DNA of 64,000 nucleotides from Streptomyces sp. NBC_01723. GTDB lineage: Bacteria > Actinomycetota > Actinomycetes > Streptomycetales > Streptomycetaceae. The position numbers and the translations under genes were made by a program. Every line of letters begins with the position of its first letter. Within the stretch, counting starts at the first letter, position 1. Location of the stretch: positions 7,118,001 through 7,182,000 of the forward strand of contig NZ_CP109171.1 of assembly GCF_036246005.1 (NCBI RefSeq). The letters are read 5' to 3'. The notes beneath the pieces are model-generated. The model was not told the origin of the DNA, made no database searches, and saw nothing but the letters and a program-made list of their open reading frames with translations. Shown here one piece after another: positions 17,836 to 28,237 of the stretch.

Positions 17836-19799
17836 CTACGTGGTGAGGCGGATGAGTCGTTTGTAGCAGCAGAGGGCGGCGGCTAGGCCGAGAAATGCCA
17901 GGTAGTTGCGGGGGTCGCGCTCGTACCGCGGGCTGAGTCTGCGGTAGCCGGACAGCCACGACATGGTGCGCTCGATGACCCAGCGTCGGCGTCCTACTGA
18001 GGTTTTCAGGGCGGGGTCGGTGGGGTGATGGCCAGACCTGTGGCGGTCAGGCAGCCGTCGACCAGGTGGGGTCGGAGCTGGATCCTGCGTAACTCGCGGC
18101 GAAGGGTGCGGTCGAGGTCGGCGGATGTGTCGAAGGCGGTGTTGGCCATCGCCCTGCGTACCAGCGACCAGACGGCCTCGACGGGATTGAGGTCGGGTGC
18201 GTAGGGCGGGAGGCGGACGGTGGTGAGCCAGTCGTGGTCGGCCTCGTACTGCTTCAGCCCGGTGGCCAGGTGGGTGTTGAGGTTGTCCCAGACCACCACG
18301 ATCGGGCCGTCGAGCTGGAGGTGTGCGCGGACCAGGAGGTCGCGGTAGTCCTGCCAGGAGAGGCTTTTGCGTGCGCCCTTGAGGCGGAGGTGAGCGCGGG
18401 GCCGGTGGATGAGGCGGCTCTTCTCGCCGGGTTTGTAGCAGCACAGTGCGGCGATGGAAGTCCGGCGGCGGGACCTGCCGCGGACGCGGATGACGGGGGT
18501 GTGTCCGCGTCGGCCCCAGGTGTGGGCACGGGGCGGGGTCATCGAGAAGCCGGCCTCGTCCTCGAAGACGATCCAGGCACCGGACGCCGCCGCGAGTCTT
18601 TTACCTGCGGCCACACCTCCCTCTTCCACAGCTCCACCGCATGCTCGTCGCGCTCGAGTGCTCTGCGGGCGGGTGCCTGCCAGGACCAACCGTGCCGTTT
18701 CAGCAGCCGCCACACCGTCGCCACCGACAGGCTCACCCGCAGACGCCGGCGGATCACCGTCTGCACCCGTGTCAGGGTCCAGCGTTCGTCTTCGAAGCCG
18801 TGTACGGCCGGCCCCTTGCCGAGTTCTTCCTCGAGCACGGCGAACTGGGCGTCTGTGACGGTCGGGGAGTTCGCCGGACCCGCCGAGCGCAGGGCCTCCA
18901 TGCCGCCCTCGCGCCAGGCACGACGCCAGCGCTCCACCGACCGCACACTCACCCGCAGATCCTTCGCGATCGCCGCCGTCTTCTCGCCCGCCGCGAACCT
19001 CTCGCCGGCCTGAAGCCGGATCCCCTCACGAAAGGCCCGCCGCTCAGCGGTCAAGCCCCCACCCTCCGGATACCTCACACCAACGGCATACCGCAGGGGC
19101 CATCAGCCGTCACTACCCGACGACAACCCGAAATCCTCAGTAATCGTTCGCTGGACTCGATGCCCTTGCGGGCGATGCGGACGCCAATGCGCTTGCCGCG
19201 TAACCATTTCCGCAGGTGGGGGATGTCGTACGCCTTGTCGGCGTGCAGGCGCTGGGGCTTGAAGTGGCGGTCGCGATGGGGGTCGTGTCTCGTTTGGTGA
19301 CCCTCCACCATCGGCTTCAGTCCTTCGCTGTCGTGGGTGTTGCCGGCGGAGACACCGACAACGAGGGGCAGGCCGTTCGCGTCCGACAGGATGTGCATCT
19401 TGGAACCCGGCTTGCCCCGGTCCACGGGGCTCGGACCTGTGTGTTCGCCCCCTTTTTGGCCCGGACGTGGGCGGTGTCGAGTACGACGCGGGTGACGTCG
19501 ATCAGGCCGGCGTCGTCGAGCCGGTGCAGCACGGCCTCGTGCAGACGGCCCCAGACACCGGCTCTGGACCAGATCAGGAACCGGCGGTGCGCAGTCGACT
19601 TCGATATCCCGAAGCACGGCGGCAGAGCCCGCCAGGCGCAACCGCTGACCAGCACGTAGATGATCGCCGCGAACAGCGTCTCATCAGGTGTGTCCTGCGT
19701 TCCGCCACCCTGCGGTCGCACCTTCGACGGCGGGATCAGCGGCTCGGCGATCTCCCACAGCCCGTCCGGAACAATCCAACTCCACGTACCCCGCCCCAT
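17836..19799 (-). pseudogene. IS5 transposase split by IS630 near its 3' end
   Basis: The IS5 (17827-19837, TTA on both sides) is 865 bp plus an inserted 1144-bp IS630 and 2 bp of TA, matching 2011 exactly. The N-terminal frame from 19799 reads MGRGTWSWIVPDGLWEIAEPL; the C-terminal frame has KMHILSDANGLPLVVGVSAGN, LHADKAYDIPHLRKWLRGK and, beyond the IS630, RRRWVIERTMSWLSGYRRLS. The frames meet at a slippery AAAAAGGGGG near 19450. An uninterrupted copy is at 50470-51334. Confidence 0.9.
18006..19078 (-). CDS. IS630 family transposase (1144-bp element), two frames
   Basis: The element is 17997-19140 with TA at 17995-17996 and 19141-19142; ends CTGAGGTTTTC / GAAATCCTCAG. The N-terminal frame (from 19078) has HTH blocks (KTAAIAKDLRVSVRSVERWRR and VATVWRLLKRHGW). 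The C-terminal frame has the DDE residues in IVFEDEAGFSM, IVVVWDNLNTHLA and LPPYAPDLNPVEAVWSLV. The frame change is at GTAAAAGAC near 18608 and is identical in the copy at 51338-52481, so it is probably programmed. Confidence 0.85.
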
Positions 19800-19849
19800 A
19801 GACAGCCCAACGAGCGATCACCACGTAGGACACGGTCTTAGACCGTGTC

Positions 19850-20684
19850 CTACATGGTCAGTTTGAGGAGTCGTTTGTAGCAGCACAGTGCTGCGGCGAG
19901 GCCGAGAAAGGCCAGGTAGTTGCGGGGTTTCCGTTCGTAGCGAGGGCTGAGTCTGCGGTAGCCGGACAGCCAGGAGATGGTCCGTTCGATCACCCATCGG
20001 CGCCGACCCAATCGTTCGCTGGACTCGATGCCCTTGCGGGCGATACGCACTCCGATCCGCTTGCCGCGGAGCCATTTCCGCAGTTCAGGGATGTCGTAGG
20101 CCTTGTCGGCATGGAGGCGTTGGGGTTTGAAGTGGCGGCCGCGATAGGGGTCGTGTTTCGTTTGGTGACCCGCCACCATGGGCTTCAGGCTTTGGCTGTC
20201 GTGGACGTTGGCGGCCGAGACGCCGACGACCAGGGGCAGTCCGTTCGCGTCCGACAGGGTGTGCATCTTGGAACCCGGCTTGCCTCGGTCCACGGGGCTC
20301 GGACCTGTGTGTTCGCCCCTTTTTAGCGCGCACATGAGCCGAGTCGAGGACCACACGGGAGACATCGACAAGGCCCGCGTCATCGAGCCGGTGAACGACG
20401 GCTTCATGCAAGCGCCCCCACACGCCGGCCCTCGACCAGATCATGAACCTGCGGTGTGCGGTCGACTTCGATATCCCGAAACACGGCGGCAGAGCCCGCC
20501 AGGCACATCCACTGACCAGCACATAGATGATCGCTGCGAACAGCGTCTCATCAGGCGTGTTCTGCTTCCCGCCGCCCTGCGGCCGAACCCGGACCTCCGG
20601 GATCAACGGCCTGGCGATCTCCCACAAGCCGTCCGGAACAATCCAACTCCACGTACCCCGCCCCATACGCAGCCCAACGACCAA
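19850..20684 (-). CDS. IS5 family transposase (865-bp element, second subtype)
   Basis: The element 19841-20705 is flanked by TTA and abuts the preceding IS5, sharing one TTA. The N-terminal frame (RMGRGTWSWIVPDGLWEIARPL) and the C-terminal frame (KMHTLSDANGLPLVVGVSAAN, HADKAYDIPELRKWL, WVIERTISWLSGYRRLS) meet at a slippery AAAAAGGGG near 20317. Clearly diverged from the neighbouring IS5 but same length. No other lesion seen. Confidence 0.85.
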
Positions 20685-20708
20685 CTGACCATGTAGGACA
20701 CGGTCTTA

Positions 20709-20890
20709 CTTCCCATCTGCGAGGCTTGCCATCACGGAGCATCGTTGAAGGTTCAGTGAGCTTCACCCTCTTTGCCTGTGTGGCTCCCGGATGGAACGGG
20801 AGCTCTTGGGCTTCTTCCCCGAGCTTCGCACCCCGCCGTTGCCAGCGACGCACGTCGGAGAGGGGACGGGCCTTGGACGGCCCGGGTTAC
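20709..20890. other. Unassigned spacer
   Basis: No gene was recognised between the IS5 end and the transposase mosaic that follows. Short open stretches on both strands have no recognisable motif. Confidence 0.3.
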
Positions 20891-20900
20891 GTCATCGGCG

Positions 20901-21650
20901 TCATGCCCACCGCCTCCCTACGTAACCACTCACAGCGTGCGACCTCGCGTCGCACCGCCGACCTGGCAGTTCTCGGCGGGGCCCGGGGCCCGTATTGGCT
21001 TCCACGGGGGTTGTTCGGGCGTGTAGCTGTTCCAAGGTGCGGGCCGGCGATCCGGGTATCGGCGTGACGAGGGACCGGTGCAGGTCCAGGAGCCGTTTTG
21101 CGTCCTGGTACTGGATGGACAGGTTGGTGCGTTTGACACCCAAATAGTTGGACCAGGAACGTCATGGTCATCGCTCTGCGACGGCAGAGGATGGCTGCCA
21201 GGAGCCGGTGGGTGTGTGGTCCATGCTGCTGGTCTGTGGGTGACGGTAGCTGCGTGGTCGGTGGAAGCGTCGCGGGAATGCCGCCTCGGCCAACGCGTCC
21301 CAGAAAGGTTCCGAGACCGTCACCAGCTGCTCGAAGGCGGTTCGTGACATGCCGATCAGGGCCGGGTCGGTCAGCATCGCGGTCAGGGCGGGATCGGTCC
21401 GGTGTGCCGTTGCCGGCGCGTCTGGCGCTCGCGGTGGAACGAGCGACAGTGTGTAGTTCCAGTTACCGTGGAAGGTGTTGGGTGTGATCGGAAGGGCGTG
21501 GAACTCGGCGGGTGTGACGCTGATGCCGAGATCGTAGCTGCCTGCGTCCAGTGTGGCCCCGATGGTCAGGACGGTCCTGGTGGTTGTGGCGGCGATGGTC
21601 TCGGGGACGACCTGGTAGCTGGTCAGCGGCCGCCCCCGAAATACGGGCCC
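20901..21650 (-). pseudogene. Mosaic of ISAzo13-like and HTH transposase fragments
   Basis: Read downward from 21645 the minus strand gives [24 protein letters not shown] and [29 protein letters not shown], the C-terminal signature of Rhodopirellula-type (ISAzo13) transposases. Next is GMSRTAFEQLVTVSEPFWDALAEAAF and, in another frame, LFGVKRTNLSIQYQDAKRLLDLHR, an N-terminal HTH-type transposase segment. At least two unrelated pieces are joined; neither is complete. Confidence 0.65.
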
Positions 21651-22164
21651 CGGCGGTGCCGGAATACTGGTGCTGCGCGCCCGCGGAGGTGGCGCCCTTC
21701 TTGACGAAGCCGGTATCATCGAGGATGAGGACCCCGACGGTTTCGCCGAGGTTGTCGGCGACGTATGTCTGCAGGTCGTCGCGGACGTCGTCGGCGTTCC
21801 AGGTGGCTCCGTTGAGGAGCCGTTGCAGGCCGTCGGGGTGCGGTGGCCTACGTGCTCGGCCAGGTTACCAGCCGTTTTTGCGGCCGACCGGACCGAGCAG
21901 GGCGCGGACGTAGTCGCGCATGCGACGTCGTGGGTCTGCACGGCCGAAGCGGTGGCCGATTCGCAGGATGAGGTCGTCGAAGTCCCGGCCCCAGGTCGCG
22001 TCGGCCAGGTCGTCGATCACGCGGGGAGGCTGCCCTCATCACAGCTCGGACAGTTCTGGATGCCACTCGTTGGAGGGGTGGTCTGGGACCGTCCCTGACA
22101 CACCATCAGTCCACAACACTCCAGGGGATGCTTCTGACCAGGCCAGATAGCGAAACGCTGCCGG
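21651..22164 (-). pseudogene. IS701 transposase, N-terminal fragment
   Basis: Frame-shifted pieces give [47 protein letters not shown] and [27 protein letters not shown], ending where the ISAzo13-like piece starts. The outer end CCGGAGTA abuts CTAG at 22168-22171, the boundary of repeat module B. Non-functional. Confidence 0.7.
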
Positions 22165-22251
22165 AGTACTAGGGCAGGCGGGTGTTGAACCGTCGGGCGG
22201 TGTGCTGCGTTGAGGGGGGGTGTTGTCGGCGGTTTGCGTATGGAGGATGTC

Positions 22252-23901
22252 ATGGATCAGCACGCTCCCCTTCAAGGGCACGCTCTGGGGATCGCACGGC
22301 TGTACGGCCTGAGCGGCGAGCCGGAGCACCCCGCCCAGGTCCCCCGCGGCCACCTCCCCAAGCGGACCAGGAAGGACGCGCCCGCGTGGGAGAAAGCAGC
22401 CCGGAAGCGGATGCATAATCTCCTCAAACCCGAGAATGTGGTCAGTGAAGCGGAGGGGATGGTGCTGGCGGATGCGCAGATTCCTGTGAAGCCACGGCCG
22501 AACAGGGCGGGTTACCACATCGACCGGGCGGTAGCGCGGCACAGTGAGGACACCAGGGCGGCTGCGCATGTCAGCAACGCCACGGGGATCGCACGGCTGT
22601 ACGGCCTGACCCGCGAGCCGGAACACCCCGCCCAGGTCCCCCTCGGCCACCTCCCCATGCGGAGGAAGGACGCGCCCGCGTGGGAGAAAGCAGCCCGGCA
22701 GCGGATGCATCATCTCCTCGACCCCGAGAATGTGGTCAGTGAAGCGGAGATGAAGGTGCTGGCGGATGCGCAGATCCCCCTGAAGCCACGGCCGCAGGGA
22801 GCGGGTTACTACATCGACCCGGCGGTAGCGCGGCACGGTGACGACACCAGGGCGGCTGCGCATGTCAGCAAAGCCACGGGGATCGCACGGCTGTACGGCC
22901 TGAGCGGCGAGCCGGAATACCCCGCCCAGGTCCCCTTCGGTCACCTCCCCACGCAGGCCAGGAAGGACGCGCCCGCGTGGGAGAACGCGGCCCGGCAGCG
23001 GATGCATAGCCTCGTCAGCCCTGCGAGGGTGGTCAGTGAAGCGGAGGGGAAGGTGCTGGCGGATGCGCAGATCCCCCTGAAGCCACGGCCGCAGGGAGCG
23101 GGTTACTACATCGACCCGGCGGTGCCGCGGCACAGTGACGACACCAGGGCGGCTGCGCATGTCAGCAAAGCCACGGGGATCGCACGGCTGTACGGCCTGA
23201 CCCGCGAGCCGGAACACCCCGCCCAGGTCCCCCTCGGTCACCTCCCCACGGCGGCCAGGAAGGACGCGCCCAAGTGGGAGAACGCGGCCCGGCAGCGGAT
23301 GCATCATCTCCTCGACCCTGCGAGTGTGGTCAGTGAAGCGGAGGGGAAGGTGCTGGCGGATGCGCAGATCCCCGTGAAGCCACGGCCGAACAGGGCGGGT
23401 TACTACATCGACCCGGCGGTAGCGCGGCAGCGGGACTTCTTGTCCGGTGTGGTTGTCGGCGGTGTGCAGCCCGGGCTGGGGCTGCCCGGTGCGGGGGCTG
23501 CACAGTCTTGGAGCGGGGCCGCTGTGCCGCTGCCGGGAGTTCTGCCTGCCTCGGACGAGGCGCAGAACCCAGTGGGGAACTATCTGGTGTCCGCGGCCGG
23601 TTCCGGTCAGTTCTCCAGTCACCAGGCCGGTCACCAGCCGGGCCCCTCCCAGGAATTCACCAGCAATATGCATCGCCGCGAGTTCGATAACGCTTTTGCG
23701 CCGGCTGTGGCGATGGACATGCAAGCGTGGCAAGAGTTCAACCAGTGGGCTCAAAGGCGGGGAGGGCAGCCTGCCGGAGAACCCGCGGCACCTCCAGGAT
23801 TCGGGGCCCAGGATGGTAGGCACGGCATACCGGGCCCACAGTTTCCGGGCGGCTACGAGAGTTCAAGGCCATCGTCACAGGGACGTCGCGTTGCCAGGTG
23901 A
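22252..23901 (+). CDS. Tandem-repeat protein, copy B (four units, divergent tail)
   Basis: 549 residues. Units start at nucleotides 22291, 22588, 22882 and 23179 (99, 98 and 99 residues apart) with the SGE/TRE/SGE/TRE order of copies A and C. The start is set by GGAGG 5 nt before ATG 22252. The tail follows A and C up to GPSQ, then differs: an ~45-residue insert (EFTSNMHRREFDNAFAP..., WQEFNQWAQRRGG) precedes AAPPGFG, and the protein ends SSQGRRVAR. No signal peptide or membrane span. The upstream region conserved with A and C is only ~80 bp and stops at CTAG. Function unknown. Confidence 0.82.
   Translation: MDQHAPLQGHALGIARLYGLSGEPEHPAQVPRGHLPKRTRKDAPAWEKAARKRMHNLLKPENVVSEAEGMVLADAQIPVKPRPNRAGYHIDRAVARHSEDTRAAAHVSNATGIARLYGLTREPEHPAQVPLGHLPMRRKDAPAWEKAARQRMHHLLDPENVVSEAEMKVLADAQIPLKPRPQGAGYYIDPAVARHGDDTRAAAHVSKATGIARLYGLSGEPEYPAQVPFGHLPTQARKDAPAWENAARQRMHSLVSPARVVSEAEGKVLADAQIPLKPRPQGAGYYIDPAVPRHSDDTRAAAHVSKATGIARLYGLTREPEHPAQVPLGHLPTAARKDAPKWENAARQRMHHLLDPASVVSEAEGKVLADAQIPVKPRPNRAGYYIDPAVARQRDFLSGVVVGGVQPGLGLPGAGAAQSWSGAAVPLPGVLPASDEAQNPVGNYLVSAAGSGQFSSHQAGHQPGPSQEFTSNMHRREFDNAFAPAVAMDMQAWQEFNQWAQRRGGQPAGEPAAPPGFGAQDGRHGIPGPQFPGGYESSRPSSQGRRVAR
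22291..23430 (+). repeat. Four in-frame ~297-bp direct repeats (copy B)
   Basis: Unit starts are 22291, 22588, 22882 and 23179; unit 2 is one codon shorter (HLPMRRK). The units are near-identical in DNA apart from the two hypervariable spots. Confidence 0.9.
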
Positions 23902-24247
23902 CGGGGAACGTGTGACACCACAGCCGGACCACCGCACCGGGAACACCACGGCTTGCAACCCCCGACGCCGACGGGCTTGTCCGAACCGTTCGCACCGCCC
24001 CCGCCTGGTCACGCCGGTGCGGAGTCGGGCTCTCGTCCCTAAGCTTGACGTTTATGCAGCTCTGCTGCTTGCGATGGCTTCCGCGAGGTTTGGTTTGTCC
24101 TGTTTCCCGACGGGGTGCTCGCGTGCGCGGCGCTTGTTCTTGATCCCAATTGGCCGGCCGGGGCCTGCGGTGCTGGGTTTCGGTGCGCTGGCTGGCTGAG
24201 GTGTTTTCCCGTGGAGGCGGCGAAATCCTCGACGGACGCGCGCGGGT
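23902..24247. other. Spacer downstream of repeat gene B
   Basis: No gene recognised. From about 24040 the DNA may belong to the non-coding and degraded N-terminal part of the IS701-like element that follows. Confidence 0.35.
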
Positions 24248-25580
24248 GTGAGTCGCCCGTGGTGGGCGGGCCGCTCCCAGGGATTGCGAAGGTCTTCTGC
24301 GAGGGGCCGGGCAAGGCGGAGTTGGGTATGTTATCTGCGGGGTCTGATGCTCGATGGCCGGCGGAAGTCGGTCCAGCCGATGGCCGAGCGTCTGCCGGAC
24401 GGGAACATGCAGGCCCTGCAGCAGTTCGTGAACCAGTCGCCGTGGGATCCGCTGCCGGTCAGGAAGCGGATCGCCGAGCGGCTCACCGAGGCGGTCACGC
24501 CCGAGGTGTGGGTGGTCGACGACGTGTCGTTCCCCAAGTGCGGGCGGGCGTCGGTCGGGGTGGCCCGGCAGTACTGCGGCGCGGTCGGCAAGCGGGCGAA
24601 CTGCCAGGTCGCGGTCAGCGTCCATGCCGCTACCGACACGGCCTCGTGCCCGCTGAACTGGCAGTTGTATCTGCCGCGGGAGTGGACGGACGAGCCGGAC
24701 CGCTGCCGCCGCGCGGGAGTCCCCGACGACGTCGTCCACCAGGAGAAGTGGCGGCTTGCGCTCGGCCTGCTCGACACGCTCGCCGACTGGCAGATGAAGG
24801 CGCCGGTCGTGGTAGCCGACGCCGGCTACGGCGTCAGCACCCTGTTCCGGATCGGCCTTGAGGAACGAGGACTGCCCTACGTCCTCGCGCTGACCGGGAA
24901 GGAGGTCGTCCACCCCGAGGGCGTCGAGCCGCACCATCCGACATACGGCGGGCTCGGTCCGCCCACACTGCCTCGCTATCGCATCCCACCACGAGCCATC
25001 TCCGCCCTCGCGGCCGAGACCGACGCGGCCCGGTTCACCGAGGTGACCTGGCGCCAGGGCAGCAAAGGCGCGATGACCTCATGGTTCGCGGTCCTGACCA
25101 TCCGGCCCTCGGGCAAGCAGTCCCTGGCCGCGGCCCAGGAGGCGGGCGGCGGCCGCAACCGATGGGACGGCGTCCTGCCCACCCAGACGCTCCTGGTCGA
25201 ACGGCCGGACAGCCACGACGCTCCCACGGGCTACTGGATATCGAACCTTCCCGCTTCGACCCCGGTCGCCGACCTGGTGCGGTGGGCGAAGATGCGCTGG
25301 CGGATCGAGCACGACTACCGCGAGCTCAAGCACGGCCTGGGCCTGGACCACTTCGAGGGCCGCACCTGGCGCGGCTAGCACCACCACGTCACCCTCGTCA
25401 CCGCCGCCCAGGCATTCCTCGCCCTCAGGAGGCTCGACCCAAAAGTCCGCACACCGGCCTGACCCTCTACCAGGTCCTCGACGCTCTACAGGACCTGCTG
25501 AGGTGCTGGACCGGTGCCTGCACCACCTGCGGACGCCCCCTGCCTGCCCGACGAAACCGCCTCAGACAGCGAAGAACCTA
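24248..25580 (+). pseudogene. IS701-like transposase with premature stop
   Basis: Recognisable from CYLRGLMLDGRRKSVQPMAERLPDG onward, with VWVVDDVSFPKCGRASVGVARQYCG (catalytic Asp), PVVVADAGYGVSTLFR, and the C-terminal KMRWRIEHDYRELKHGLGLDHFEGRTWRG (Glu). A TAG at 25376-25378 replaces the Trp expected after RTWRG; the frame continues as HHHVTLVTAAQAFLALRRL to ~25450. The N-terminus also looks degraded. Pseudogene. Confidence 0.8.
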
Positions 25581-25628
25581 ACGAAGCACTACTAGTGACC
25601 TGAGTCGGAGATTTTTCGTTAGTTGGGC

Positions 25629-26720
25629 ATGAGTCGTCCGGGTCCGAAGATTCCGCCGTTGTCGGTGAGCGATGCCCAGCGGGCCGTGCTGGAGGGCTGG
25701 ATGCGGCGTTGTTCAACGGCCCAGGCCCTGGCCTTGCGCTCGCGGATCGTGCTGGAGTGTGCCGAGGGGCACTCGATCATGGAGGTGTCCCGGCGTCTAC
25801 GGATCACTCCGGACACGGTCCGCACCTGGCGACGCCGCTTCCTCGAACGGGGCTTGGACGGCTTGTGTGACGACCCGCGGCCCGGTGTCCCGCGGAAGAT
25901 CACCGACGCGGACGTCGAGCGCGTCATCGTCAAGACGCTGGAGGAGAGGCCGAAGAACGCCACCCACTGGTCGACGAGGTCGATGGCTGCGGCCACGGGC
26001 ATGTCGCAGTCGAGCATCTCGAGGATCTGGCGGGCGTTCGCCCTGGCCCCGCACCGCTCACAGACGTTCAAGCTGTCTACCGACCCGCTGTTCATCGACA
26101 AGGTCCGCGACGTCGTCGGCCTCTATCTCGATCCGCCGGAGAAGGCCCTGGTGCTCTGCGTGGACGAGAAGTCGCAGATTCAGGCTCTCGACCGCTCTCA
26201 GCCGGTGCTGCCGATGATGCCCGGCGTTCCTGAACGCCGCAGCCACGACTACGTCCGCGCCGGCACCACCACCCTCTTCGCCGCCCTGGAAGTGGCGACC
26301 GGCAAGGTCATCGGCTCCCTTCACCGCCGCCACCGGGCCGCGGAGTTCAAGAAGTTCCTCACCAAACTCGACAAGGAAGTCCCAGCCGGCCTTCAAGTCC
26401 ACCTGATCCTCGACAACTACGCGACCCACAAGACACCCGACATCAAGAAGTGGCTGCTGGCCCATCCACGGTTCCACCTGCACTTCACCCCGACCAGCGC
26501 GTCCTGGCTGAACCTGGTCGAGCGGTGGTTCGCCGAGCTGACCCAGAAGAAACTCAAGCGCGGCGTCCATCGCTCCGTCCAGGCCCTCGAACGTGACATC
26601 AGGTCCTGGCTCGCCGACTGGAACGAACACCCCAGACCCTTCGTCTGGACGAAGACCGCCGACGAGATCCTCGACAAAGTCGCCGCCTACTGCCGACGAA
26701 TCTCTGACTCAGATCACTAG
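25629..26720 (+). CDS. IS630 family transposase (1123-bp element), copy 1
   Basis: The element is 25595-26717 with TA at both ends. The protein starts MSRPGPKIPPLSVSDAQRAVL. HTH: SIMEVSRRLRITPDTVRTWRRRF. DDE residues: LVLCVDEKSQIQALDRS, VHLILDNYATHKTPDIKKW, SASWLNLVERWFAEL. The open frame ends SDSDH and its TAG stop (26718-26720) consists of the duplicated TA plus the flanking G. No lesion. Copies 2 and 3 (39303-40425, 49344-50466) are nearly identical to each other and slightly diverged from this one. Confidence 0.93.
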   Translation: MSRPGPKIPPLSVSDAQRAVLEGWMRRCSTAQALALRSRIVLECAEGHSIMEVSRRLRITPDTVRTWRRRFLERGLDGLCDDPRPGVPRKITDADVERVIVKTLEERPKNATHWSTRSMAAATGMSQSSISRIWRAFALAPHRSQTFKLSTDPLFIDKVRDVVGLYLDPPEKALVLCVDEKSQIQALDRSQPVLPMMPGVPERRSHDYVRAGTTTLFAALEVATGKVIGSLHRRHRAAEFKKFLTKLDKEVPAGLQVHLILDNYATHKTPDIKKWLLAHPRFHLHFTPTSASWLNLVERWFAELTQKKLKRGVHRSVQALERDIRSWLADWNEHPRPFVWTKTADEILDKVAAYCRRISDSDH

Positions 26721-26917
26721 CCCGTCGTGGCAGAATGCGTGCGAGGCCGAACCAATGTCCCACGACGGCCACCGACGCTCACCGACCTATCGGGGCAACT
26801 CCCCGCCGGTCTACCAGTTCGGAGGGGCAGCAGTCATCATGGCCTGATCACGGATTCGCAGTTTCGGCGGTGGAGGAACGGCAATCCTGGCTTGGAAGCA
26901 ACGCGAAAGGTGCCATC

Positions 26918-28054
26918 ATGATGGACTCCGCAAAACAAACGCACCGCGATGATCACGACCGGGAGACGTACCTCGAGTCGGGAGTGCCGCAGGGTCGCGC
27001 GCCCTCGGCCGCCACGACCGACGCTGGGACGCAGTGCGAGGCAAGTGGGAAGGGCAGTAAGCTCTGGGACGTGGTCAAGAAATCTACCCTCACGGCCACC
27101 ATGGGTTGGGTGTCCGCCGGTTACGCACGGCACAACAGCGTGTATCGCGCCATCGGTTTCGGACATCTCGCTGCCTACAACGCGGAGAAGGCGCTGGAGA
27201 GTTGGCCGGACCGCGAGGATGCGGCAACGAGCATCGGCAATGCCCTCGGTACGGCTATTTGGGCGGGCGGAATCGCCACAGGAAGTAAGATTGCTCTAAC
27301 TCTGGGGCCCGCTCTGAATGCCACGACGAACCTCACCTCGGCCGCAATGAAATATCGTCAGGGCAAGGCGGCTTGGTCCAGGGGTTTGGTTGATGTCTCC
27401 GAGATGGCCGCGTTCACGGGTGCTGCGGTGACAGACAACCCTGTGGCGCGCGCCATCGCATTTTCAGCCGCAGGAGCAGGCTTCTTTTGGGATGCGGTGG
27501 GAGAACGAAACAAGGGCCTCCTGGGGCACGGAGTTGGCTCACTCGTATGGGCAGTCGGTGCCGGAATGGATAATCACTCGTGGCAGGCTGCCGGGGCGGG
27601 AGCCGTGGCTCTTTCGGAGTTCGCACGGCTCACCTACCCGTACCTTGAGTCGCTCACTGGGAATACCCCGCCCGAAGCAACGCCCAACAACCCAGGTGAC
27701 GAACCGACGGCCCAACAGGAGATGCCTCTGGTTGGGGTCTCCGTATCCGCTGAGGTTCCTGGCACCAGCGTTGCGGAGGTGGCCAATCGCCTACTGCCCT
27801 CGGGGCAGGCCGCAGAGATGACCAACAGCCAGCAAGCACCGCGCAACCCGATCACGGGGAACGGTGTCTCCATCCCCCCCATGCCATCAATAGCGCTCTG
27901 TGGCTACGCGCCCCCCACCACCCGGACCAGGTCACAATCAGCGCCCGGCAGCCTCCACTCCATGACCGCGGAAGGTGCTAACACCCCAGCCTCGACGCCC
28001 CATCCACGAATTGCCCGCGAAGACCTGCGACGACACTCTGTCCGCCGCGCCTGA
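26918..28054 (+). CDS. Unknown 378-residue protein, Ala/Gly-rich hydrophobic core
   Basis: Not a transposase and no family recognised. The N-terminal ~60 residues are polar (MMDSAKQTHRDDHDRETYL). Residues ~60-235 are Ala/Gly-rich with several weakly hydrophobic stretches (SIGNALGTAIWAGGIATGSK, VARAIAFSAAGAGFFWDAVG, GHGVGSLVWAVGAGMD) that could be short membrane or helical-bundle segments. The last ~140 residues are Pro/Ser/Thr-rich and end in the basic tail REDLRRHSVRRA. ATG 26918 follows a weak AAAGGTG. Codon use is less GC-biased than the IS genes, suggesting transfer. The IS630 upstream and IS5 downstream leave it isolated. Confidence 0.65.
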   Translation: MMDSAKQTHRDDHDRETYLESGVPQGRAPSAATTDAGTQCEASGKGSKLWDVVKKSTLTATMGWVSAGYARHNSVYRAIGFGHLAAYNAEKALESWPDREDAATSIGNALGTAIWAGGIATGSKIALTLGPALNATTNLTSAAMKYRQGKAAWSRGLVDVSEMAAFTGAAVTDNPVARAIAFSAAGAGFFWDAVGERNKGLLGHGVGSLVWAVGAGMDNHSWQAAGAGAVALSEFARLTYPYLESLTGNTPPEATPNNPGDEPTAQQEMPLVGVSVSAEVPGTSVAEVANRLLPSGQAAEMTNSQQAPRNPITGNGVSIPPMPSIALCGYAPPTTRTRSQSAPGSLHSMTAEGANTPASTPHPRIAREDLRRHSVRRA

Positions 28055-28237
28055 CCTCCGTAAACGCCCAGTCCTTGGCAGTTTTGCTTGTGGGGGGGGC
28101 GTTGTTTGCACCGGTGAAGTTCCCGTATCTCGGCGAACGGCAGCGGCGTTGCTGACGGCCAAGGAGCCCGGAGTCTGGGGCACGGCGGCAGACGGGCGGT
28201 GGCGGGGCGGCATGGTTCAGCGAGACAATAAGAGGTC

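Noticed and set aside
24115..24861. 248-codon open frame overlapping the IS701-like gene
   Set aside because: Composition is Arg/Ala/Gly/Pro-rich, and the overlapping frame carries all recognisable transposase motifs.
26754..26846. 30-codon open frame MSHDGHRRSPTYRGNS...
   Set aside because: No RBS or recognisable motif, and it may be the tail of a gene cut by the IS630; left uncalled.
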